From: DAOTXN01 sp034435435
GTDB taxonomy: Bacteria > Chloroflexota > Anaerolineae > S140-20
Direction of reading: 5' to 3'
Assembly: GCA_034435435.1 (NCBI GenBank)
Contig: DAOTXN010000063.1
Span: forward strand, 1 to 35,370
Length of the DNA stretch: 35,370 nucleotides
The position numbers and the translations under genes were made by a program. Positions 15,716 to 23,694 of this stretch are shown one piece after another. Position 1 is the stretch's first letter. Every line of letters begins with the position of its first letter. Below the pieces are notes generated by a model. The model was not told the DNA's origin. It did not search any database and saw only the letters and a program-made list of their open reading frames with translations.

Positions 15716-18700
15716 GGCGGTGATGAAAACGGCGTCGGTCCCGTCGGGCAGGGTCAGGCGGGTGTTGGAGTTGGGGTCATAGAGACCGGCGACGAGTGTG
15801 TAATCTCCTGGCGGCGCGTCGGCGGGGAGGTCAAGCGTTCGTACGTCGAGCAGGATTTCGCCGGGCGCCCAGCCGGTGGTGGGGCGGGTCCAGCTCACAG
15901 GCTCGCCGTCGGATTGGGTGAGCAGGCTGCCGTCGGGACGCAGCAGATGTAAAAAGACGCTGTAGCTGGTTTCCATTTCGGCGCGGGCCTGCCATGCCAG
16001 AGTGACGGTGAGTGTGGCGGGGGCGTGTAGCGACGTACTCGGTGTGACGTTTGCGCCCAACAAGTCCGCCCGGTCGCCCAGCTCGGCGGCGGTGATGATT
16101 TGCAGCGGCGGCGCTTCCCACGTCCGCTCCGGCGCATTCACACGCAGCTTGCCCAACGCGACCGCCTCGCCGATTCGTTGATTCCCCGACTCGACAATCT
16201 GCAATTTCCACGTATAGTCGCCGCTCTCCAGCGCGCCGGGCAAGCGCAGTAGATGCTGGCCGCGCCACAAGTCGCCAGCTTGCCATTCGGTCGTGGGCCA
16301 ATCTTCACGCACAGGAGGCAGGTCCCAGGCGGCGGCCTCGCTTCTGGTCTCGTCTACCAAAGCCAGATGTACGGCTAGACCGCCGGCGGCTGACGGCTGA
16401 CGGCTGGCCGCCTGCCAGAACACTGTGATGAGCATAGGGTCGCCCGGCGCGGCCTCGGTGCGGTCCAGATTGGCCCCAAGCAGATTAACCGGTCCCAGGT
16501 CTGCGTCCAGGCGCGTCTGCATCTCGATATCGGCCGGGTCAGGGGTGTGAGACGGACGGGTCAGGGTGATGCGCCCGATGGTCAAGTTGGGACCGGCGAC
16601 CTGTCCGGCAGCGTCCAACACGTTGAGCGGGGTTAGGCTTTCCCGGTCAAACGCGGTCAGTTGCAGCGCATAGACGCCGGGCGGCGCGCCGGGCAGCGCC
16701 TCAACGTCAAATCCTTCCACGACGTAGCGACCGTTGCCCCAGGCAGAGCTGGGGGGCAGGTCGGCGTAGCCGCGCCGAGGATAGGCGCTTTTGGGGCTCC
16801 ACAGTTGCCCATCGGAACCGACCAGGGCGACGGTGGAGCGATAGTCACGCGCGGGGCGGGCGGCAGCGCTCCAATAGACGGCCAGGTGGAGCGTGCCATC
16901 GGCAGGCAGGCGGTCGGCGCTGCGGTCGTAGCCCAGCAGGCGCACGCCGTCGGCAAATGGCGCGTCGAGAGAGATATCTGCCCGGGGGAGCGTCCCGTCG
17001 GCGGTAAGGCCGGGGCGCCGAAAGAGGGTGTTGCGGCGGTCAACGACCATCAGCTTGAACGCCAAGAGAGCCAGCGCCAACAACGCCAGGGTCAGGATGT
17101 GACGCCACGCCAGCCCATTCGTCGCTGCCGGAGCGTCTGTGGCGTCAGATGGCGTGTCGGCCCGGATGCGGCGGGCCAGGTGATTGCGGGCGGCGGTGTA
17201 GCCGATAAAGACCACGGCGGCCAGGGCGGTCAAGGAGACCATGGTCGCAATGGAGCGGGTGAGTGTGCTACCCCACATCACCTCGACCGTGCGCCGGCCG
17301 GCAGGTAGCTCGAACGTGATGAGGCCTTCGGGGTCGCTGGGGGTGATGTCGGTGCGGCGGTCGTCCACCAGCACGCGCCAGCCGGGAAAGGCGAAGGCCA
17401 GGTAGCGGGCGCGAAAGGCGACGGGGGTTTCGATTTCGAGCCGGGCGCGGTTGGGGGCGTATTCGGCGCGGTGAATGACTGCCCCGGCCGGCAGGCTCGT
17501 CTCGTCAAAGCGGGCGATGGGCTTACGGTTGTCCGGGTCGGCCAGGTTGGCGGCGTATTGGGCCTCCAGCGGCGAGCCGGTGGGGCGGGTGCGCACCGTC
17601 ACCGGGAAGTAGCTGCCCTCTGGGTCTATGCCCACCTGACCCGTCCAGTGCTCGTAGGTAAAGAGGTCCAGCATATCGGGCCGGGCCTCGTGCGGGCAGT
17701 AGCCGGTGGGAGGATAGGTCCAGGGGAGGGCGGAAAGGATGAGGAGGGGGAAGGCGGCGTAAAACAGCTTGTCCCGAGCAAAGCGAAGGATGGAACGTGA
17801 AACGTGAAACGTGAAGCGTGAAGCGTGAAGCGTGAAACGTGAAGCGTGATTCGCTGCTCGCCCCTCGCCGCTCGCAGCCCCAGCCAACAGAGAGAGGGGC
17901 AGGATTGCTCGCCCGATAAAGCGCCAGGGGAATTGGACAAAGTCGATCAGGGGGAGGCGTTCCCACACAAAGAGCGAGGCGCGGGTGGACATAAAGACCA
18001 TGCCGGCCGCCGCCAGAGCAAAAAAAACCACACTGACCCACCGCTCCTGTCGCAAAACGTCCTTCGTCGTTCGTCCTTCGTCGTTCGTCCCCCCCCTTTG
18101 GGGGGGTCTTTCGTCCCAGGCGCGCCACAAGCCCAACAGTATGCCCACCCCGGCCAAAACGGCCAGCGGCAGGCCGACTGGAATGTTCAGAGGTGGGTTA
18201 AGTAAGGCCGTGTCGGCGGCTTGGGGTGGGGCAAAGATTTCTGCCAGGTCCACAAAGTTGTAGTGAAAATCGTTGTTGCGCGTGGTGCGTGAGAGGTGCA
18301 GTTGGACCAGGTTTTTTTCCAGGATGGCCGGGGCCCAGAAAAAGGCCGTCAGTCCGAGGCCCAGGGCCAGTGCGGCCACGGTCGGCCAGGGGTGGTCCTT
18401 TCGACCACGCGCCAGCCACACCACCAACAGGTACGTGACCAGAAAAGGGGTGAATAGCAGGCTAGAGATGTTGTGAGAAAGCCACAACAGAGCCAAGGTA
18501 CCTGCACTGACCAGCACATAGCGAGCCTGACCGGTCAGCAATAAACGGCGAAAGCTCCACAAGATGAATGGAAGCAGGGCCAGGGCGACCGATTCGGGCA
18601 TGTTGCCGCGCGTCAGCGCGTCGATAAAGGGATAGGGCGCGTACACGTAGGCTACGGCCGCAACCAGCCCGGCCCGTCGTCCGAACAGGTCGCGTCCGAA

Positions 18701-19057
18701 CAGGTAGGCGCCGATGGCCGATGCGACCAGACTGAGGATGTAAACCACGTTGAGCGCCTGAGCCAGAGGAAAGCCGAGCAGATAGAGCGCCAGCCCTGAG
18801 TAGTAGGGAAAGGCTTCGCGGTAGTTGAAGAAAGGATAACCGTAGCCAAAGGCCAGGTCGGGCACCCAACGCGAGACCAGCAATCCATCTTCTAGCGCCT
18901 GGCGCATAGCCACGATGCGATAGTAATGCAATCCACCGTCGTGGGTGCAGGGTGGGTCGGTCCGCAATAGGGGAGTCAGGGCGACCACCGTCAGCAGCAA
19001 AACAATGCACAGCACGCCGATTTCGTTCGCCGAGGAGGACAGAGTTCGCTTGAGCAC
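15698..19057 (-). CDS. GT-C-like polytopic membrane protein with C-terminal beta modules (paralog 1)
   Basis: A 1119-residue tandem paralog of the downstream gene, with the same plan: a membrane domain (THDGGLHYYRIVAM, DLAFGYGYPFFNYRE, AAVAYVYAPYPFIDAL), then three extracytoplasmic beta-sandwich modules (LLGYDRSAD, LLGANLDRT, LLGANVTPS). The last ~300 residues are almost the same in both paralogs, while the membrane domains are far apart. Two segments absent from the other paralog are repeat-encoded: RPPQRGGTNDEGRTTKD and NHASRFTLHASRFTFHVSR, each in a loop between membrane helices. The preferred start is GTG 19057, 14 bases after the lipoprotein gene, because no other plausible start precedes the first membrane helix. 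Function beyond probable envelope glycosylation cannot be stated. Confidence 0.75.
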   Translation of the reverse strand: MLKRTLSSSANEIGVLCIVLLLTVVALTPLLRTDPPCTHDGGLHYYRIVAMRQALEDGLLVSRWVPDLAFGYGYPFFNYREAFPYYSGLALYLLGFPLAQALNVVYILSLVASAIGAYLFGRDLFGRRAGLVAAVAYVYAPYPFIDALTRGNMPESVALALLPFILWSFRRLLLTGQARYVLVSAGTLALLWLSHNISSLLFTPFLVTYLLVVWLARGRKDHPWPTVAALALGLGLTAFFWAPAILEKNLVQLHLSRTTRNNDFHYNFVDLAEIFAPPQAADTALLNPPLNIPVGLPLAVLAGVGILLGLWRAWDERPPQRGGTNDEGRTTKDVLRQERWVSVVFFALAAAGMVFMSTRASLFVWERLPLIDFVQFPWRFIGRAILPLSLLAGAASGEGRAANHASRFTLHASRFTFHVSRSILRFARDKLFYAAFPLLILSALPWTYPPTGYCPHEARPDMLDLFTYEHWTGQVGIDPEGSYFPVTVRTRPTGSPLEAQYAANLADPDNRKPIARFDETSLPAGAVIHRAEYAPNRARLEIETPVAFRARYLAFAFPGWRVLVDDRRTDITPSDPEGLITFELPAGRRTVEVMWGSTLTRSIATMVSLTALAAVVFIGYTAARNHLARRIRADTPSDATDAPAATNGLAWRHILTLALLALALLAFKLMVVDRRNTLFRRPGLTADGTLPRADISLDAPFADGVRLLGYDRSADRLPADGTLHLAVYWSAAARPARDYRSTVALVGSDGQLWSPKSAYPRRGYADLPPSSAWGNGRYVVEGFDVEALPGAPPGVYALQLTAFDRESLTPLNVLDAAGQVAGPNLTIGRITLTRPSHTPDPADIEMQTRLDADLGPVNLLGANLDRTEAAPGDPMLITVFWQAASRQPSAAGGLAVHLALVDETRSEAAAWDLPPVREDWPTTEWQAGDLWRGQHLLRLPGALESGDYTWKLQIVESGNQRIGEAVALGKLRVNAPERTWEAPPLQIITAAELGDRADLLGANVTPSTSLHAPATLTVTLAWQARAEMETSYSVFLHLLRPDGSLLTQSDGEPVSWTRPTTGWAPGEILLDVRTLDLPADAPPGDYTLVAGLYDPNSNTRLTLPDGTDAVFITAVTVDE
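16388..16408. repeat. Heptamer array GGCTGAC in paralog 1
   Basis: Units GGCTGAC, GGCTGAC, GGCTGGC, encoding the peptide ASRQPSAAGG at the position matching the array in the other paralog. Confidence 0.65.
17796..17878. repeat. Heptamer array CGTGAAA/CGTGAAG then TCGCNNC in paralog 1
   Basis: Eight CGTGAAR-type units (17796-17851) are followed without a gap by four units of TCGCNNC (17851-17878). They encode an in-frame loop insertion of about 28 residues that the tandem paralog lacks. Just beyond lies GTCCCGAGCAAAGCGAAGGA (17771-17790), which looks like a fragment of another dispersed repeat. Confidence 0.88.
18059..18117. repeat. Composite heptamer plus C8-TTT-G7 hairpin in paralog 1
   Basis: Four units alternating CGTCCTT and CGTCGTT, then eight C, TTT, seven G, then TCTTTCGTCCC. 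It encodes the loop RPPQRGGTNDEGRTTKD. It has the same architecture as the element at 3802-3843 in glpD. Confidence 0.85.
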
Positions 19058-19071
19058 GCGCCTATTGTACC

Positions 19072-19614
19072 TTACTCTTTTAGCCCACGCCAGTCGAGTA
19101 GCACAACGCGACCCGGCTCAACGGCGCAGCAGCACGTAGCGCCCGCGCGTAAAGGCCGGCGTCGCCGTGTAGTGGCAAATTCGCGGCCAGGCAGGGGGAG
19201 AAATTCGATCGGTGGGAAGGGCGTAGGTGATGGCGGGGGTAGTGTAGGCGAGGGAGCGGGTGTGGCGCTGGCGGCGACGGTGGGAACCGACGATGGAGTG
19301 GATGTTGCCGTGACCGTGGCAGCCGCAGTGGGCGATGGACTGGTCGCCGTGGTGGCTTCGTCCTGAGGCTCAGCCCGAAGGGTAGGTGCAAAAGTTGCCG
19401 TCCGGGTCGCGGTGGGCGTCGGCGAAAAAATAGGACGAGGGGAGGGCAGCGGCGTATTGGTCATGGGCCTGCGAGTAGCGCCGACCGTCTGTGGAGGAGG
19501 AGGGGAAGTGCAGGCGGTGGATAGCAAAACTGCGCTCCCTAATAGCAGCAGGGGGGCAAGCGCCCGGCGTCGGTGCGAGCGTTTGCCAGAGTTGTGCATT
19601 GGACGGATTGTCAC
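19072..19614 (-). CDS. Proline/threonine-rich lipoprotein, possibly frameshifted near the C-terminus
   Basis: A 180-residue product with a classical lipoprotein signal: a basic start (KRSHRRR), a hydrophobic stretch LAPLLLLGSAVLL and the lipobox LSTAC. The mature part is almost wholly low-complexity Pro/Thr/Ser, a typical flexible surface stalk. A segment near the middle (RAEPQDEA) is encoded by TCCTGAGG-CTCAGCCCGAAGG (19361-19381), another dispersed-repeat look-alike. The last residues (ATTRRRRPLRAGATCCC) are unlike the rest. The neighbouring frame reads CHYTATPAFTRGRYVLLRR and then stops, which looks more natural, so a frameshift or sequencing error near 19180 is possible. The start is GTG 19614 or ATG 19599. 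It sits just upstream of the two GT-C-like genes on the same strand. Confidence 0.6.
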   Translation of the reverse strand: MTIRPMHNSGKRSHRRRALAPLLLLGSAVLLSTACTSPPPPQTVGATRRPMTNTPLPSPRPIFSPTPTATRTATFAPTLRAEPQDEATTATSPSPTAAATVTATSTPSSVPTVAASATPAPSPTLPPPSPTPFPPIEFLPLPGREFATTRRRRPLRAGATCCCAVEPGRVVLLDWRGLKE

Positions 19615-19643
19615 ATGCGTTGGGTTTTCTTACACCGGCTGAA

Positions 19644-19679
19644 AGCTTTCTGGAAGCTTGGTGAAGCTTCCAGAAAGCT
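19644..19679. repeat. 16-bp inverted repeat after the M20 peptidase gene
   Basis: A perfect stem AGCTTTCTGGAAGCTT / AAGCTTCCAGAAAGCT with a 4-base loop, directly abutting the stop codon of the M20 gene. It may end transcription from the right, but there is no U-run, so a palindromic repeat with another role is equally possible. Confidence 0.7.
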
Positions 19680-21014
19680 CTATGAACAAAAACGGTAGAC
19701 GATTTCCCATAACACCTGGGCGCCAAAGCGCAGGTTGTCCAGTGAGATGCGCTCGTTGTGAGCGTGAGCCAGCTCGAACACCTTAGGTCCCTCGGGCAAC
19801 TCTTTCATAGGCCAAAAGCCATACACTTTGATCCCTTTGGCCGCCAGGAAGCGACCGTCGGTAGCGCCCGTCACCATAAAGGGCACAGTGATGCTATCGG
19901 GCTCGAACTCCTGAGCGACTTGGCCCATAAGGTCGAGCAGGGGCGTGTCATAGCCGCTCTCTACGCCGGGCGACGTGAACACGACCTCGAGTTCGACCTG
20001 GTCGCCCACCACGGCGCGCATTTCGCCCACGGCGTCGGCGGCGCTCTGGCCCGGCAGGATGCGGCAATCTACCTCGGCTTCGGCCACCGATGGGATGACG
20101 TTGATTTTGCTCCCGGCGCGCAGGATCGTCGGCGTGGCCGTGTTGTGCAAAGAGGCGTTGAGCAACGCCGCTATCGTCTTGTCTGGGATCATCCCCAGGA
20201 TTTGCGGCTCTGTCTCTGGGTTCAATAGACCCAAAATGGCCTGGTTCAACGGCGGGGGCAGGGTTTGACTCAGTGAGTGGATGAGCGCCTCGACGGTGGC
20301 GACGCGATGCTGAGGCAAACGGGCGTGGGCCAGCCGGTCTACGGCCCCGGCCAGCTTGCCCACAGCCGTCTCGCCCCGGGGTGTGCTGGCGTGGCCCGGC
20401 TCGCCGCGCGCCGTGAGTCTGGTCCAGCAGATACCTTTTTCCGCCGTCTGGCACAGGAACGCCCACTTGCTGCCCAGCTGGATGCCAATGCCGCCGCCTT
20501 CGTTGATGCAATACTCGGCGTCGATCAGATCAAAGTGATTCTGAACCAGCCAGGCCGCGCCGTAGGCGCCGCCAGCCTCCTCGTCGGCAGTGGCGGCCAG
20601 GATGATGTCGCGCTTGAGTGGCAGATTCAGGCGTTTGAGCAGCAAAAAAAGCTCTAACTCGATGGCAGTCAGCCCTTTCATATCCACTGCGCCGCGCCCC
20701 CACAGGTAGCCATCGACAATGTGACCGGAAAAGGGTGGGTGTTTCCACTGATCGGCTTCGGCGGGCACCACATCTACGTGCGAGAGCAGCAGCAGCGGGC
20801 GCTGGCTGCCATCTCCCTGCAGGCGGGCGACCAGGTTGCCCCGCCCCGGCGCGGACTCTAGCAGCGTCGCCGGCACACCCTCGGCCGCCAGGCGCTCACG
20901 GATGTAGGCGACGCACGGCGTCTCGTTCCCCGGCGGGTTGGTGGTGTCAAAGCGGATCAGGTCTTGCAGCGTGCGCACGACGTTGTCTTGCAATTGATCC
21001 CAGTTAATGTCCAT
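19680..21014 (-). CDS. M20 family metallopeptidase (ArgE/DapE/acylase type)
   Basis: A 444-residue zinc-dependent amidohydrolase. The metal-site motifs appear in order: LLLLSHVDVVPAE (His), LWGRGAVDMKG (Asp bridging the two zincs), ATADEEAGG (general base and ligand glutamates), INEGGG, and the C-terminal ELAHAHNERI (His). A lid/dimerisation domain lies between (EPGHASTPRGETAVGKL). The family removes acyl or amino-acid groups from peptides or N-acyl amino acids; the exact substrate cannot be read from sequence. The ATG at 21014 has AAAGGAG in front and is preferred over the ATG at 21044. The gene lies 27 bases after a heptamer array that supplies the stop of the CHAT gene. Confidence 0.88.
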   Translation of the reverse strand: MDINWDQLQDNVVRTLQDLIRFDTTNPPGNETPCVAYIRERLAAEGVPATLLESAPGRGNLVARLQGDGSQRPLLLLSHVDVVPAEADQWKHPPFSGHIVDGYLWGRGAVDMKGLTAIELELFLLLKRLNLPLKRDIILAATADEEAGGAYGAAWLVQNHFDLIDAEYCINEGGGIGIQLGSKWAFLCQTAEKGICWTRLTARGEPGHASTPRGETAVGKLAGAVDRLAHARLPQHRVATVEALIHSLSQTLPPPLNQAILGLLNPETEPQILGMIPDKTIAALLNASLHNTATPTILRAGSKINVIPSVAEAEVDCRILPGQSAADAVGEMRAVVGDQVELEVVFTSPGVESGYDTPLLDLMGQVAQEFEPDSITVPFMVTGATDGRFLAAKGIKVYGFWPMKELPEGPKVFELAHAHNERISLDNLRFGAQVLWEIVYRFCS

Positions 21015-21040
21015 GTTGCTCCTTTCGGCGAGAGATGAAT

Positions 21041-21068
21041 TCACGCCTCACGCCTCACGTTTCACGTA
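21041..21068. repeat. Heptamer array TCACGCC/TCACGTT at the CHAT gene end
   Basis: Four units (two TCACGCC, TCACGTT, TCACGTA). On the minus strand they encode the C-terminal VKREA and contain its TGA stop. This is the reverse complement of the CGTGAAA family found at 15633 and 17796. Confidence 0.85.
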
Positions 21069-23573
21069 GGTATCTCCGTTGTAAAACAACGCATAACTCA
21101 AGCCGACCGGGTTGCGATAGGCGTCGAGGAACTGACGGCGCAGGTCGAACAACAGTTGGGCCGCCGAGTGTTCCGGTCCGCCTTGCAGAAACTGCTCCAA
21201 GAACGACATGGCAAACACCGCGCCGACGACGGTGGGGGTGTTGTTCAGCGTGCCGATGACGGTGCGTGCGCCCCGGTCGCGCATAAATTGCACGAAACTG
21301 TCGTAAAATTGCGCATCCATCTTGGCTGAACCGCAAGCGTTGAGAAAGACCAGCGGGGCTTTGGACAAGGGCGGCAGGCCAAATGTGGCAGTGATCAATT
21401 GGTCTAGTTTGAGAGCATGCGCTTCTTGGGTCAACACCAGGCGCGACTCTTGGAAGCGAGTGCTGGCGTCGCCTTCAGTGATGGCGTGGCAGTAAAAATA
21501 GACGATCTCTTCGGCGTTGTGTGGGTCCTGCAAAGCCTGCAACACCTCATTTTCGGTGTGGCGCGTCGCCAACGTCAGTTTGAGCTCCGGCCTGGCGGCT
21601 TTGCTCTGGAAATACTTGACCTGATCGGAGGCCGGTTTGTATTTGGCGCCGTCTACGGTCAGGTTGATGCTGGCGCTCACTTGCAGGCCATCGGCGGCGT
21701 CGATGACCGGGCCGCCGCCGGTGTGCGACAGGTCGCGGGCCGGCACCTGCTCAATGACGTGGCGAAAGCCCCAAATGCCGTCCACGTTCAACGTCGCGTC
21801 GGTCAGCGGCTCGCGCTGGCCGGAGGGCGGGGTGTAAAACAGGTTCCAGGGCAAATAAAAGTCGCTGCTGACCACTTGCAGGCGTAGCCGTCCGCCCGCC
21901 GAGGCCTGCAGCAACAAGTCGCCCAACGTCTCCGCCTCGGTCATCAGATCGGGTTCCTTTTGGCTGAAAAAGAGGCGGATGAACCAGCGATAGCCTAATT
22001 GCGCCAGTTCCATAACCGCTTTTTGAAAGCCCGCGTCGGTTGGCTGCTGGCTTTTGTCTTTGGATAGGAACAGAAAGGGCCGGTTTTCCCCTTCTTTGAA
22101 ATTGATGAGGTGAGTTTCGATGGTGTCGCGGGCGGCGTCGGCCATCACGCTCATCTCGTTGGCCGTGAGCGGCACGCGGGCGCTGTGCAACACCGGCCCG
22201 CCATCGCCGTTGGGGGGCGCGCTGAAAAAAGTAAAGCGGAAACGGTCCTGATCGGGCAGCCACTCGATGTACAGGTTGGCGTCGCGGGCCGCCACCGCGT
22301 CGGCGCCGGGCGCGGCGCGCGTGAGGGTAACGGCGACCGGTCGCTGCGAGCTGGCGGCAGTGGCCCCGCTTTGATCAGGGATGGCAACCTGGATGCCGGT
22401 GATCTCGACGGTCTGGATCAAGTGATTGCGGTGGTAAAAATGTGCGACCAGTTGGTGCTGGCCCTGTTTCAGCGGCGTCACGCTAAAAAAGACCGGCTCG
22501 GAATCACCCTCAGCCGGGACGTGCAGTTTTTGCACGCGCGGCCCATCAATGCGCCAGGCGTCGGGGTCGCCCACCAGACCCACGTACACGTCCTGTGCTA
22601 CCGGCCCGGTGTAGGTCTCGCCGACCACGTAGCTGTCGGCTCGCTGCGCGCCGACGTTGATGCCCAGGTCGTACTTTTGGCCCCGACTCAGCGCCTGACT
22701 GGGGGTGTGGTCTTGGAACCAGGCGTTGACCACCCGCTCGTGGCCGTCGCCGTTGGCGGCCTTGGGGGTGGGTTTGCCGCCTCGGGCTGGGCCGGAGAAA
22801 AAGCCGATCGGGTTTCCGTTATGCACGACGAGCACGTCGTTGGGCGGCAGTTGTTTGGGGCGCACCTTACCGGCCTCGACGACGGTGGGGAGTTTCCACT
22901 CACAACGCCCGGCAGCGAATACCTGGGCCAGCCCGTAACGCCCAAACTCGGCCAGACAGGGCCGCAGGTCGCTCTCGCGCAGCAGCAAGAACTGATCCTT
23001 TTGCAGCGGCACGAGGGCCAGCGGGCGTTCCGGCCCGCCGATGGCTTCTTTCAAGGCTCGGTCGGCCTCGGTCAGGGCGACGTGAGGGCGCAGTCGCAAA
23101 AAGTCGGTGTGCATACCCCAGGCCAGCAATTGGGCCATATCCGGCCCGGCCTCGGCCTTGAAAAGCCGGACGACGGCGGCTTCTTCAGCCCCCCCGCGCC
23201 GCCGGGCGGCCACCACTCCCACCGGCTCACCGCCGTCGAGGATCAAGAGCCGACCGCCAGGGGCGCGCCGGGCGTCTTCCTCGGCCAGGCGCAGGTTCTT
23301 GGTCTGCGCCAATTCGAGCGTTTGGGTCAGGGCGTGTTCGGCCAGCAGCTCGCCCAGCGCCTGATCCAGCACAGCGGAGCCGCGTTGTTCAGCGAGGTCG
23401 TTCAGCTCATCCAGTGTGCAAGCCGTCCAATTGCCTGCCGCCCGACGCACGGCGACGGTATACCAGGCGTGGTACGGCGCGCCGCTCAGAAGCGTGTCGA
23501 GCGCCTGGCGCAAGGGGGTCGCCTCGTCAACCGCGAGGACGGTTCGATCTAACTGATTCAACGGTATCGGCAT
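21048..23573 (-). CDS. CHAT-domain (caspase-like) protein
   Basis: An 841-residue soluble protein with no signal peptide. The C-terminal ~270 residues form a CHAT peptidase domain. The catalytic pair is His of IVYFYCHAITEG (about 696) and Cys of LVFLNACGSA (about 747), followed by GARTVIGTLNNTP and a closing GLSYALFYNGD, all usual for CHAT. The N-terminal ~280 residues hold what look like two repeated ligand-binding-like segments (RLLILDGGEPVGVV and NDVLVVHNGNPIGFF), reminiscent of CBS-type modules. The middle contains a beta-rich region starting at SQALSRGQKYDLGINVGA. The protein probably cleaves a partner after sensing a signal. The likely partner is the membrane coiled-coil protein encoded just upstream on the same strand. 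The start ATG has GAGAGAAGG before it. The last codons come from a repeat. Confidence 0.82.
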   Translation of the reverse strand: MPIPLNQLDRTVLAVDEATPLRQALDTLLSGAPYHAWYTVAVRRAAGNWTACTLDELNDLAEQRGSAVLDQALGELLAEHALTQTLELAQTKNLRLAEEDARRAPGGRLLILDGGEPVGVVAARRRGGAEEAAVVRLFKAEAGPDMAQLLAWGMHTDFLRLRPHVALTEADRALKEAIGGPERPLALVPLQKDQFLLLRESDLRPCLAEFGRYGLAQVFAAGRCEWKLPTVVEAGKVRPKQLPPNDVLVVHNGNPIGFFSGPARGGKPTPKAANGDGHERVVNAWFQDHTPSQALSRGQKYDLGINVGAQRADSYVVGETYTGPVAQDVYVGLVGDPDAWRIDGPRVQKLHVPAEGDSEPVFFSVTPLKQGQHQLVAHFYHRNHLIQTVEITGIQVAIPDQSGATAASSQRPVAVTLTRAAPGADAVAARDANLYIEWLPDQDRFRFTFFSAPPNGDGGPVLHSARVPLTANEMSVMADAARDTIETHLINFKEGENRPFLFLSKDKSQQPTDAGFQKAVMELAQLGYRWFIRLFFSQKEPDLMTEAETLGDLLLQASAGGRLRLQVVSSDFYLPWNLFYTPPSGQREPLTDATLNVDGIWGFRHVIEQVPARDLSHTGGGPVIDAADGLQVSASINLTVDGAKYKPASDQVKYFQSKAARPELKLTLATRHTENEVLQALQDPHNAEEIVYFYCHAITEGDASTRFQESRLVLTQEAHALKLDQLITATFGLPPLSKAPLVFLNACGSAKMDAQFYDSFVQFMRDRGARTVIGTLNNTPTVVGAVFAMSFLEQFLQGGPEHSAAQLLFDLRRQFLDAYRNPVGLSYALFYNGDTYVKREA

Positions 23574-23616
23574 AACATACCTTCTCTCGACCCGAACAAG
23601 TAGGAACCTAATCGTT

Positions 23617-23678
23617 AACCACGGATGACACGGATTCCACAGAGCGGCAAGTCAGTGAAATCCATGTCATCCGTGGTT
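23617..23678. repeat. 20-bp inverted repeat AACCACGGATGACA in the CHAT leader
   Basis: The arms AACCACGGATGACACGGATT (23617-23636) and AATCCATGTCATCCGTGGTT (23659-23678) pair at 19 of 20 positions across a 22-base spacer. It lies between the two genes of the CHAT pair. A related short run (ATCACGAATGACACGAA) lies at 24411-24430, upstream of the first gene. Confidence 0.75.
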
Positions 23679-23694
23679 CATTTTTGTTCGGTAT

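Noticed and set aside
15633..18117. Heptamer arrays as a CRISPR
   Set aside because: The units are 7 bases and contiguous, with no spacers and no cas genes.
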